Source: Limnochordia bacterium
GTDB taxonomy: Bacteria > Bacillota > Limnochordia > Darwinibacteriales > DTU012
Assembly: GCA_007116145.1 (NCBI GenBank)
Contig: SKJB01000162.1
Location: 1-34,084 of the forward strand
DNA length: 34,084 nucleotides
Direction: 5' to 3'
The position numbers were made by a program, and so were the translations under genes. Of the stretch, positions 23,649 through 30,577 are shown piece by piece. The first letter of the stretch is position 1. Every line of letters starts with the position of its first letter. The notes beneath the pieces are model-generated. The model searched no databases, had not been told where the DNA came from, and saw only the letters and a list, made by a program, of their open reading frames with translations.

Positions 23649-24301
23649 TGAGACATCATTTTGATTCTTTGCTTGATCAACTGAATGATGCAATGATTGT
23701 GATGGGTTCATTGATTGAATCTGCTATATCGAGTGCAACAAAGGCGCTTGTTGAGCAAGATAAGCAACAAGCCTTAAAAGCAATAGCGTTTGACCAGGAA
23801 ATTGATCAAAAGGAGAAAGATATTGAGGCACTTTGTCTAAAGTTGCTTCTCCAGCAACAACCAGTGGCGCGTGATCTACGACAGATTTCTGCAGCGCTAA
23901 AAATGATTACGGATATGGAGCGAATTGGAGATCAAGCAACGGATATTTCGGAGATAACCATTCTTTTGGCGGACACATCGTATATAAAAAAGCTTGAACA
24001 TATCTCGCTAATGGCGATAGAAACTGGTAAAATGGTTACAGACGCAGTGGATGCATTTGTGCAGAATGATCTTGTAAAAGCACATGGGGTAATCGATGCA
24101 GATGACATCGTTGACAACCTGTTTGTGACAGTAAAAAATGATCTGATTGTTCTAATTAATGAGGATGTTGCCAATGGCAGTCAAGCCATGGATTTGTTGA
24201 TGGTGGCCAAATATTATGAGCGCATTGGTGATCATGCAGTAAATATTGCTGAGTGGGTAGAATTTTCAATAACAGGTACACACCGAAACAGCTTAAAGTA
24301 G
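23648..24301 (+). CDS. phoU: Phosphate-signalling regulator PhoU
   Basis: PhoU couples Pst transport to the PhoR kinase and prevents Pho activation when phosphate is plentiful. The 217-residue all-helical product shows both PhoU repeats: DQEIDQKEKDIEALCLKLL with PVARDLRQISAALKMITDMERIGDQATDIS, and later LLMVAKYYERIGDHAVNIAEW. The two ERIGD(Q/H)A motifs bind metal clusters in known structures. The start is the GTG at 23648, one base overlapping the pstB stop (TAGTG), with GGGAGG eight bases upstream; the frame is open into pstB but those codons belong to the overlapping gene. It is followed by the two-component genes. Confidence 0.95.
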   Translation: MRHHFDSLLDQLNDAMIVMGSLIESAISSATKALVEQDKQQALKAIAFDQEIDQKEKDIEALCLKLLLQQQPVARDLRQISAALKMITDMERIGDQATDISEITILLADTSYIKKLEHISLMAIETGKMVTDAVDAFVQNDLVKAHGVIDADDIVDNLFVTVKNDLIVLINEDVANGSQAMDLLMVAKYYERIGDHAVNIAEWVEFSITGTHRNSLK

Positions 24302-24316
24302 AAAGTAGGTTGTGCT

Positions 24317-25000
24317 ATGAGTATGATTTATTATGTCGAAGATGATACTTCAATTCGTGATGCAGTTGTATATGCACTAGAAGCAACAGAATTTAAGGCT
24401 GAGGGGTTCGAAGATGGAGCAACCCTTTTTACTAAATTGAAGTCGAAAATACCTGATCTCATCCTTCTGGATATTATGCTACCAGGAGAAGACGGAATTC
24501 ACATTCTTAAGCATTTACGATCTGATCAACGTACAGCCAACATTCCGGTTATCCTCATTACTGCCAAGGGTTCCGAGTTTGAAAAAGTTATTGGGCTCGA
24601 CAGTGGTGCAGATGATTATGTTGCGAAGCCATTTGGTGTGATGGAATTAATATCACGTATAAAGGCAGTATTACGAAGAATTCCGAAAAAAAAAGATGAC
24701 GAGAAAATAGTGATTGGTAACATTGCTATTGACGCCTATGAGTATGAAGTTAGTGTTGCAGGGAGAAAATTGGAGCTAACCCTAAAAGAATTTGACCTGC
24801 TCTATTGTTTGATGAAGAATAAAGGGCGGGTTTTTTCTAGGAATGAGCTCCTGGATCTAATCTGGGGTTACGATTCAGAGGGTGAAACACGCACAGTGGA
24901 TGTGCACATTGGAACGATTCGGCAGAAACTCGGTGATTTTGGTACTATGATCGAAACAGTGCGTGGGGTAGGTTATAAGTTTACCAGGAATGAGGGATAG
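24317..25000 (+). CDS. phoP: OmpR/PhoB-family phosphate response regulator
   Basis: A 227-residue response regulator. The receiver domain has acidic pair D9-D10, phosphoacceptor D52 in LLDIMLPGEDG, T82 and K104 (AKPFG). The C-terminal winged-helix DNA-binding domain includes LTLKEFDLLYCLMKN, VFSRNELLDLIWG and the terminal VRGVGYKF hairpin. Its place directly after phoU and before the kinase gene marks it as the Pho regulator (PhoP in Firmicutes usage, PhoB in Proteobacteria). It probably acts on the boxes upstream of pstS and may act on other promoters here. The spacing to phoU is 15 bases and to phoR two bases. Confidence 0.93.
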   Translation: MSMIYYVEDDTSIRDAVVYALEATEFKAEGFEDGATLFTKLKSKIPDLILLDIMLPGEDGIHILKHLRSDQRTANIPVILITAKGSEFEKVIGLDSGADDYVAKPFGVMELISRIKAVLRRIPKKKDDEKIVIGNIAIDAYEYEVSVAGRKLELTLKEFDLLYCLMKNKGRVFSRNELLDLIWGYDSEGETRTVDVHIGTIRQKLGDFGTMIETVRGVGYKFTRNEG

Positions 25001-25002
25001 AT

Positions 25003-26700
25003 ATGGGGCGTATTATATTGCGTAATATGGTTCTTTTGACACTCATTTCGGTAACGATCACCTCTGTTTTTACAGTAGGTGCAGTGTATAAGATCTATAA
25101 TGATACCACCCGCAGTGAGCTGAAAGCCGACGCTTTATTCGTTTTAGGTTTGATAGACGAGAGGGATGACCTCGATCAGTTGACAGATCTAAGAGCAATT
25201 CAGAATTTTCATACGCGCATCACGACGATAGCTACTAATGGGGAGGTACTTTTTGATAACTGGGCTGATCACGAACAGATGGATAATCACCTGTCGCGAC
25301 GTGAGGTGCAAGGAGCGCTGCAAGATGGATTTGCAGAGAGCTTTCGCCTCTCTAGTACTCTTGGTAGCCAAACGTTCTATTATGCAGTATTATTAGATGA
25401 TGGTACCATACTTCGCTTTGCCAAAACAACAGAAAGTGTGATATTTACGCTTTATCGTTTATTGGCGCTAATCGGTCTAATTGTGCTAGGCGTGACTCTG
25501 GTCGCCATTTTCCTTGCAGGTAGAATGACAGAAGGGATTATGACGCCGATTAACAATATTGATTTAGATAAGCCGTTAGGAAATGATGTGTATGACGAGT
25601 TATCACCGTTATTAACACGGATTGCGAGGCAAAATAGATCCATTGATCAGCAGTTAAGTCTACTCCAGCATAAGCAAGCAGAATTTGAAGCGATAACAAG
25701 TAATATGACAGAAGGACTAATAATTCTAGATAGTACAATGCGAATGGTTTCACTTAATTCTAGTGCATTATCGATACTAAATCCAGAAACAGCGACTGCT
25801 CAGGAGTTTAAAGGAAAAAGTATTTTACTTTTAACAAGAGATATGGACTTGCAGAGGGCCATAACGAAAAGTCTGCTAGGAGAACGAGCCGAAGTAATAC
25901 TATCGGTTAATGATAAGAGTTATGAAGTGTATCTTAATCCAATCTTTGATGGTAATAGTATTGGGGGTTTAATACTCATATTCCTTGATATTACACAGAA
26001 GTATGAAGTTGAGAAAATGCGTAGGGAATTTTCTGGTAACGTATCCCATGAATTAAAAACTCCACTAACTTCAATTTCTAGCTATTCGGAGCTTATGAAA
26101 AATGATATGGTTAAGCCACAAGATATTCAAAAGTTCTCGCAGCATATCTATGATGAAACACAACGAATGATAGCCTTAGTAGAAGATATCTTACAGATAT
26201 CTCGGTTAGATGAAAAAGTTGTGCCAAATCCTAGAGTCTCTGTCAATCTATTGGAGCTTGCAAAAGAGGTTGTAGATCGATTAGAACCTGTTGCTATTAA
26301 GAAAGATGTCACAGTTTCAGTGACAGGAGAATCTTTGTCGATATATGGCGATCGGCAAGTTCTATTTGAAATGATTTATAACTTATGTGACAATGCTATT
26401 AAATACAATCGTAGTGGCGGGAAGGTAAACATGGACTGTGTGAGCCATGATGGAAAGGTAGTGCTAAAGGTTTCGGACAACGGCATCGGTATTCCCAAAC
26501 AATACCAAGGTCGAGTTTTTGAACGTTTCTATCGAGTTGATACAAGTCATTCCAAAAAAACTGGTGGAACTGGTCTAGGTCTGTCTATCGTAAAACATGC
26601 AGTCAAACATCATAATGCCGAGATTAAGCTAGAAAGTGTGGAGAATGAAGGTACAACGATAAGAATCAGTTTCTTGGCAGAAAGTAGACGATTAGGCTAG
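25003..26700 (+). CDS. phoR: Phosphate-sensing histidine kinase PhoR
   Basis: A 565-residue membrane kinase. A first transmembrane helix lies near residues 8-28, an extracytoplasmic domain of about 120 residues follows, and a second helix is near 150-173. A PAS-like domain covers about 225-330. The dimerization domain has phosphoacceptor H349 in FSGNVSHELKTPL; the ATP-binding domain shows the N box (N460, N464 in MIYNLCDNAIKYN), G1 DNGIGIP at 492-498, and G2 GGTGLGLS at 521-528. A HAMP domain is not obvious between the second helix and PAS. The gene starts two bases after the regulator stop. Phosphate sensing in such systems comes through PhoU and Pst, with the PAS region as contact. Confidence 0.93.
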   Translation: MGRIILRNMVLLTLISVTITSVFTVGAVYKIYNDTTRSELKADALFVLGLIDERDDLDQLTDLRAIQNFHTRITTIATNGEVLFDNWADHEQMDNHLSRREVQGALQDGFAESFRLSSTLGSQTFYYAVLLDDGTILRFAKTTESVIFTLYRLLALIGLIVLGVTLVAIFLAGRMTEGIMTPINNIDLDKPLGNDVYDELSPLLTRIARQNRSIDQQLSLLQHKQAEFEAITSNMTEGLIILDSTMRMVSLNSSALSILNPETATAQEFKGKSILLLTRDMDLQRAITKSLLGERAEVILSVNDKSYEVYLNPIFDGNSIGGLILIFLDITQKYEVEKMRREFSGNVSHELKTPLTSISSYSELMKNDMVKPQDIQKFSQHIYDETQRMIALVEDILQISRLDEKVVPNPRVSVNLLELAKEVVDRLEPVAIKKDVTVSVTGESLSIYGDRQVLFEMIYNLCDNAIKYNRSGGKVNMDCVSHDGKVVLKVSDNGIGIPKQYQGRVFERFYRVDTSHSKKTGGTGLGLSIVKHAVKHHNAEIKLESVENEGTTIRISFLAESRRLG

Positions 26701-26715
26701 TAGCAGACTCGTGGT

Positions 26716-26765
26716 CTATTCGTTAATACGCCCCTTCATCGTTGAAGGGGCGTATTAACGAATAG
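26716..26765. terminator. 23-bp perfect hairpin after phoR
   Basis: The arms 26716-26738 and 26743-26765 are exact complements over 23 bases, with a TCGT loop. It begins 15 bases after the phoR stop and probably ends the pst-pho transcript, although there is no T run on the plus strand. The long perfect match with a tetraloop is more than most terminators have; a repeat element is possible. Confidence 0.65.
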
Positions 26766-26798
26766 TAAAGGTTGATCTATGGCTGACGACGGAGGTGT

Positions 26799-26830
26799 GT
26801 CCACGGGTGAAGCCGTGGGCTTTATATTTA
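26799..26830 (+). terminator. GC-rich hairpin plus T-rich tail; terminator or IS200/IS605-type end remnant
   Basis: GTCCACGG and CCGTGGGC (26799-26806 and 26813-26820) pair over eight positions including one G-T, with a GTGAAG loop, followed by TTTATATTTA. The shape fits an intrinsic terminator. The wording GGTGTGTCCACGGGTGAAGCCGTGGGC also recalls ends of IS200/IS605 elements and the RNAs of TnpB, but no transposase gene is nearby. Confidence 0.5.
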
Positions 26831-26831
26831 A

Positions 26832-26887
26832 TCTTCAAGATTTCTTCAAAATGAATTTAGATTCCCTTTAGCTTTCTCCTCTATACT
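26832..26887 (+). promoter_or_regulatory. Promoter region with 11-bp-spaced direct repeats for the secreted-protein/polyferredoxin module
   Basis: TCTTCAA occurs at 26832-26838 and 26843-26849, exactly 11 bases apart; TTTAG occurs at 26856-26860 and 26867-26871, also 11 apart. A good -10, TATACT, is at 26882-26887, with no clear -35. Direct repeats at one helical turn are the usual target of OmpR-family regulators. Transcription would begin near 26894, 25 bases before the ATG at 26919. Confidence 0.5.
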
Positions 26888-26918
26888 GTAGACAAATGAT
26901 GGAGAGGGGTTTGATGTA

Positions 26919-27596
26919 ATGATAAAACGATTGGTTTTTGCGATGGTGCTAATTAGTTTCTTGGTATCTGGAGTGGCTGCTAGTGAAGAATCTTCCTTAA
27001 CTGGCAAAGATTTTGTACGAATGGGGGAATTTAAAGAAATTGTTGGGATCTTAGAGACTTGTCCGGATGAGGAATGGTACTGTCAAACTGCAGAAATTCT
27101 TTATGAGATCCACTTAGGAGATCATGACTTTCAGAGAGAGATCGGTCTCAATCTAACCCCAGGTGCCGAAGTCGTTGTCACGGGCTTTGTGTACGGAAAT
27201 GATATGGCGGTAGTTTCCATAACAACTCCAGTGACATATCAATTACGGACTATGGCTGGTGTGCCTCTTTGGGCAGGAAGAAGTAGAGTTGCACAGCTAG
27301 CGGCGGCGGAGGGTTTTACGGATTCGAGTGCGTTTGGTGCAGAAGGAGGTTTTGGGGACTTCGACCTAGTTTCTGGTGAAGAACCAATTAAAGAAATCCA
27401 TGAACAACCGAGTGCAGGTGTTGTTGATGATCAGCTCGAGCGTCGTAGAGGCGAAGGCTTGTATTGGCTACAACAGCAAGATGGGCTAGCTAGTGAAGGG
27501 TCTAGAGGACTTGCTAGCGGATCTTATGTTGCCGACGCAGAAATAGACTGTGGCGAAACAACCCCAGAAGTACAACTAGTAGAGTCTGATGAGTAA
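26919..27596 (+). CDS. Secreted OB-fold-like protein of unknown function with GFGD-rich segment
   Basis: I do not recognise a named family. The 225-residue protein has a signal peptide of about 21 residues (MIKRLVFAMVLISFLVSGVAA). Residues about 38-120 form a compact beta-rich domain with TCPDEEWYCQ (C48 and C55), YEIHLGDHDFQREIGLNL and PGAEVVVTGFVYGNDMAVVS, closing with PLWAGR; this looks like a small OB-fold-type domain. Residues 132-149 are glycine/phenylalanine-rich (GFTDSSAFGAEGGFGDFDL). The remainder is polar and probably disordered, with a third cysteine, C211. It is followed 20 bases later by another secreted protein and then a polyferredoxin whose exported loop carries the same GFGD type of segment. 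A role in extracytoplasmic redox chemistry is inference. GAGAGGGG precedes the ATG. Confidence 0.75.
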   Translation: MIKRLVFAMVLISFLVSGVAASEESSLTGKDFVRMGEFKEIVGILETCPDEEWYCQTAEILYEIHLGDHDFQREIGLNLTPGAEVVVTGFVYGNDMAVVSITTPVTYQLRTMAGVPLWAGRSRVAQLAAAEGFTDSSAFGAEGGFGDFDLVSGEEPIKEIHEQPSAGVVDDQLERRRGEGLYWLQQQDGLASEGSRGLASGSYVADAEIDCGETTPEVQLVESDE

Positions 27597-27616
27597 GAAT
27601 CTAGGAGGTTCACACT

Positions 27617-28246
27617 ATGAAGTGTAAATGTATAGTTATCTGCGGAGTACTGCTTATCAGTCTGTTTAGTCTAACATCCGCTGGGCAGGCATGCCGTTTC
27701 TTTTTTAATCACTCAAGGATAGAAACTACAATCGGAACCTCTGGGACGATTGCAGTACGTGTTCTCATGGATCACAATGATTGTTCACTCGAAGGGCACG
27801 TCGAAGGTATGCAGTTTAGTTGGGAAAACGTACAAGTTACTGCTGCGTCTCCTTGGAAGGAGGTCGGTAAGGATCTCTATGAAAGATCATTCTCGGTGAC
27901 ACTTTCCGAAGTCGGAACCGGCCACTTTAAAATTTTTAAAGATTGCACACGCGAAGGCTACGAAGAGGAGTCTATTCCTATTGTCGTACATCCAGGAGGT
28001 GACATTTGGCAGAGTGCTCGCAATGGTAACTATCCATACGTAAACTACTCAGATCCACTGGTAGTAAGTGGTGAGTTCCAACTGAATGAGCAGGCTCTGT
28101 TGATAGGAGATCACGTGATTGAACTGCCGAAGACGTTGGACACATTAGAGAAGGGTGCCCACGAAGTCACAGTCTTTTACGTAGAAGCAGACGATGCCAA
28201 ACAAGCCATACTTATTGTTGGGCCAAATTACTATTATCGTTTTTAA
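27617..28246 (+). CDS. Secreted beta-sandwich-like protein of unknown function
   Basis: A 209-residue product with a signal peptide ending near residue 25 (LFSLTSAGQA), so Cys26 would be at or near the mature N terminus; the preceding GQA is not a proper lipobox. Residues about 26-125 resemble an Ig-like sandwich with C26, C56 and C110, in CRFFFNHSRIE, MDHNDCSLEGH and FKIFKDCTREGY; two histidines (H53, H61) flank C56, a possible metal site. The C-terminal 80 residues form a second beta-rich part ending NYYYRF. It lies 20 bases after the first secreted-protein gene behind AGGAGGT, and 49 bases before the polyferredoxin gene. No function can be assigned. Confidence 0.75.
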   Translation: MKCKCIVICGVLLISLFSLTSAGQACRFFFNHSRIETTIGTSGTIAVRVLMDHNDCSLEGHVEGMQFSWENVQVTAASPWKEVGKDLYERSFSVTLSEVGTGHFKIFKDCTREGYEEESIPIVVHPGGDIWQSARNGNYPYVNYSDPLVVSGEFQLNEQALLIGDHVIELPKTLDTLEKGAHEVTVFYVEADDAKQAILIVGPNYYYRF

Positions 28247-28295
28247 CATAACTACAACGTAGGCCCGATCGGATAGACGGAAGCGAGGAGTGATT

Positions 28296-29249
28296 ATGGT
28301 TGTAAGAGAGCACGGAAGAGAATTAAAGAGTAGGATCGTTACATTGTGTATCTTGGTTCTATTGGTGCTTGTTGGCGTAGGTAGCAAAACACCGGTGCAT
28401 GCGTTTGATCAAGGGTTTGGCTCTACGGATGGATTTGCCGTAGAAGATGGATTTGGAGACGCCGCTTTTGGCGATATGTCCGAGATAAATGAGGATTTTT
28501 TCGTGCACGATACCTTAGAAAAGCTCCTTCTCTTGCTGGCTTTTTCCCTGGTGAGTATAGTGATCTACTACAAAGCTCGGTTTTTGCGTACACTGCTATT
28601 AGTCACTAGTGTGTTGGTGCTAGGAATGTATATGAGTGGATTCTTGTGCCCGCTAGCAGCGGTACAGAACATCTTTCAAAAGTATCACACTGCCTTTCTC
28701 TTGATATTTCTTGTACCCATAATCCTAGCAATAACCATGGGTAGACTATTTTGCGGATATATATGCCCGTTTGGAGCCATTCAAGAGCTGTTACAAGTCC
28801 AAAAGTGGCAAATGTCTATACCAACAAAGTACATTCATACGATGCAGAAATTGAAGTATTTTTTACTGATGTACCTCGTCATTCGAGTAGTAGCGACTAG
28901 CAATATTATAGGTGTTGGGCATAGTCCGTTTGGAGCTTTGTTTAGGTTTGGCGGGACCACCACATCCATTGTAATTACCTTGCTAATTGGCTTGTTGTCG
29001 ATTTTCATCTACCGTCCGTTCTGCCAGTTTATCTGCCCACTTGGAGCCTGTTTGGGACTGACGTCTTTAGCGAACAAGAAATCACCTCTGCCGGCTCAAT
29101 GTACAGGGTGTAATCAATGCACGAAGCACTGCAAAATAGCAGCCATTTCTAAAGGGCGCATTAACAAGAGCGAATGTCTCTTGTGTGGGCAATGTGCTGA
29201 TTCGTGCTGGATTCCTAAGAGTAAGCACTTGAAAGCGAATAGTAGTTAG
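28296..29249 (+). CDS. NapH-like membrane polyferredoxin (4Fe-4S protein)
   Basis: A 317-residue integral membrane iron-sulfur protein. After a first helix (residues about 14-30) comes an exported loop of about 40 residues with FDQGFGSTDGFAVEDGFGD, then four or more helices. Cysteine motifs typical of NapH/NosR/CcoG-type proteins are GFLCPLAAVQ (C118), CGYICPFGAIQE (C153, C157) and CQFICPLGAC (C243, C247, C252). Two classical [4Fe-4S] sites close the protein: C269, C272, C275, C279 and C294, C297, C300, C304. Such proteins move electrons between the quinone pool or cytoplasm and extracytoplasmic partners. The ATG at 28296 follows GAGGAG; a GTG at 28290 lies within that site. The partner proteins are probably the two secreted products upstream. 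The electron acceptor is unknown. Confidence 0.88.
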   Translation: MVVREHGRELKSRIVTLCILVLLVLVGVGSKTPVHAFDQGFGSTDGFAVEDGFGDAAFGDMSEINEDFFVHDTLEKLLLLLAFSLVSIVIYYKARFLRTLLLVTSVLVLGMYMSGFLCPLAAVQNIFQKYHTAFLLIFLVPIILAITMGRLFCGYICPFGAIQELLQVQKWQMSIPTKYIHTMQKLKYFLLMYLVIRVVATSNIIGVGHSPFGALFRFGGTTTSIVITLLIGLLSIFIYRPFCQFICPLGACLGLTSLANKKSPLPAQCTGCNQCTKHCKIAAISKGRINKSECLLCGQCADSCWIPKSKHLKANSS

Positions 29250-29266
29250 AGCGGTGTGAATAAGCT

Positions 29267-29298
29267 GAAAAGCAGGCCATGGTGATGGTCTGCTTTTC
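29267..29298 (+). terminator. Hairpin after the polyferredoxin gene
   Basis: GAAAAGCAGGCCAT and ATGGTCTGCTTTTC pair over 14 positions (one G-T) around a GGTG loop. It lies 17 bases after the polyferredoxin stop. The T-rich part is inside the right arm rather than after it, so termination may be partial or bidirectional. Confidence 0.6.
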
Positions 29299-29399
29299 GG
29301 TGTAGGCGAATATGCTAGATTGTGATCTGTTGAACCACAGGAAGTGAGCGACGGCACTGATTTTCCGATTTTTGAAAGGTAGCAGGGTTCATGAAGGGT

Positions 29400-29417
29400 A
29401 TGTAGAATATGTAGAAT
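29400..29417 (+). repeat. Short tandem repeat ATGTAGAAT x2
   Basis: Two exact copies of a nine-base unit followed by the partial unit ATGTGG, 43 bases before the SGNH hydrolase start. It could be an operator or simple slippage. Confidence 0.4.
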
Positions 29418-29459
29418 ATGTGGTTCTAGCAAGCAAATTAGACATGAGGGGTAGAGACA

Positions 29460-30458
29460 ATGAAAGCATATCACTATAGAGATGGTGTTTTTGAATTTGC
29501 GGGAGCTGTATCTGTGGAGTCTAATGCAGACTGGGTAGCGCCGTGGCGCATTCAAGTGGATCAGTCGAAGTTATATCCATTCTTGATCGATAAGGCAGCG
29601 CAGGCCTGTTCTGGGATTCGAGTTACATTTGCGACAACGAGCGAAAACGTATCGCTTTTTATCGAGCCGTGTAGTGAGGCTATCTGTTTGGATCTCTGTG
29701 TTGAGGGTTTATTCGTGGAGACAATACAAGTAGAAGCAAACACAGAGGAGGTCACCTTTGCTCCATTAACTCCAGGGAAAAAGCTTGTTGAGATATGGCT
29801 AGACCCGCGTTATCCGCTCCGTTTACGGGCTGTTGCCATTGATTCGGATGCAGACATTACAAAAGAGGAGCGAAATAAGCCGCGGTGGGTTCACTATGGC
29901 AGTTCTATTAGTCATGCTAGTACTGGTCGTACTCCTACAAAGATATGGCCCGCACTAGTCGCAAACCGAGCCGAACTTCATCTAACGAACTTAGGTTTTG
30001 GTGGAAACTGTGTTTTTGAGCCGATGATTGGTCGCTTAATTCGCGATCTTCCAGCTGATTTCATTTCTTTAAAACTAGGTATTAATGTACATCGTGGCGC
30101 ATTAACTCAACGAACTTTTGCTCCGAACGTAATTGGCTTAATTGCGTTAATTCGCGAAAAGCACCCTCATATTCCGTTGGCAATCATATCTCCAATTATA
30201 TGCCCGCCTCGAGAGTCGGAGCGGTTCCACCAGCAGAGTTTAACTCTATGCGAGATGCGTAGTATTCTTGCTGATGTTGTAGCCACATTTCAACAATATG
30301 GAGACCGAAATATTCATTATGTTAATGGTTTGTCTATTTTTGGAACCAATGACCTACAGTATCTCCCAGATGAGCTTCATCCTGATGCTGAAGGTCAGTT
30401 TGTTGTAGCGGATAACTTTACTCAGCATGTTGTTAGAGAAATTTTTAGTAAACCATAG
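29460..30458 (+). CDS. SGNH/GDSL-type hydrolase with N-terminal beta-sandwich domain
   Basis: A 332-residue cytoplasmic esterase-type hydrolase. Residues 1-130 form a beta-rich accessory domain found in front of this subgroup of SGNH hydrolases. The catalytic domain begins at about 140 with WVHYGSSISH, where S149 is the likely nucleophile in a GSSI form of the GDSI block. The other blocks are GFGGNC (G182), LKLGINV (N209) and DELHPD (D304, H307), completing the SGNH set. There is no signal peptide. GAGGGGT precedes the ATG. It is a single gene between the polyferredoxin module and the dehydrogenase operon, with no terminator seen after it. The substrate is unknown; members of this group act on acyl or acetyl esters of small molecules or sugars. 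Confidence 0.82.
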   Translation: MKAYHYRDGVFEFAGAVSVESNADWVAPWRIQVDQSKLYPFLIDKAAQACSGIRVTFATTSENVSLFIEPCSEAICLDLCVEGLFVETIQVEANTEEVTFAPLTPGKKLVEIWLDPRYPLRLRAVAIDSDADITKEERNKPRWVHYGSSISHASTGRTPTKIWPALVANRAELHLTNLGFGGNCVFEPMIGRLIRDLPADFISLKLGINVHRGALTQRTFAPNVIGLIALIREKHPHIPLAIISPIICPPRESERFHQQSLTLCEMRSILADVVATFQQYGDRNIHYVNGLSIFGTNDLQYLPDELHPDAEGQFVVADNFTQHVVREIFSKP

Positions 30459-30507
30459 TAAACCCAAGCGTTTGTAAAGGAGGGATTACCACGTCCTAAG
30501 GTGAACA

Positions 30508-30536
30508 TTGAAGTAATATATCGGTAGTTATATCAT
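30508..30536 (+). promoter_or_regulatory. Promoter of the dehydrogenase-LarA operon
   Basis: TTGAAG (30508-30513) and TATCAT (30531-30536) are exactly 17 bases apart, giving a sigma-A-like promoter with transcription starting near 30543 and a leader of about 35 bases that carries AAAGGAGAG. Confidence 0.6.
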
Positions 30537-30577
30537 AGCGCAAGTGTTCGTTAGTTTTAAAAGGAGAGTGTTAAAAC

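Noticed and set aside
29082-29555. Minus-strand frame of 157 codons across the polyferredoxin end and the SGNH hydrolase start
   Set aside because: It is antisense to two well-supported genes and to a hairpin, and its translation is rich in cysteine, histidine and proline without pattern.
30476-30484. AAAGGAGGG ribosome binding site with no gene after it
   Set aside because: No start codon follows at usable spacing, and the nearest GTG opens only eight codons; it may be a relic but supports no gene.
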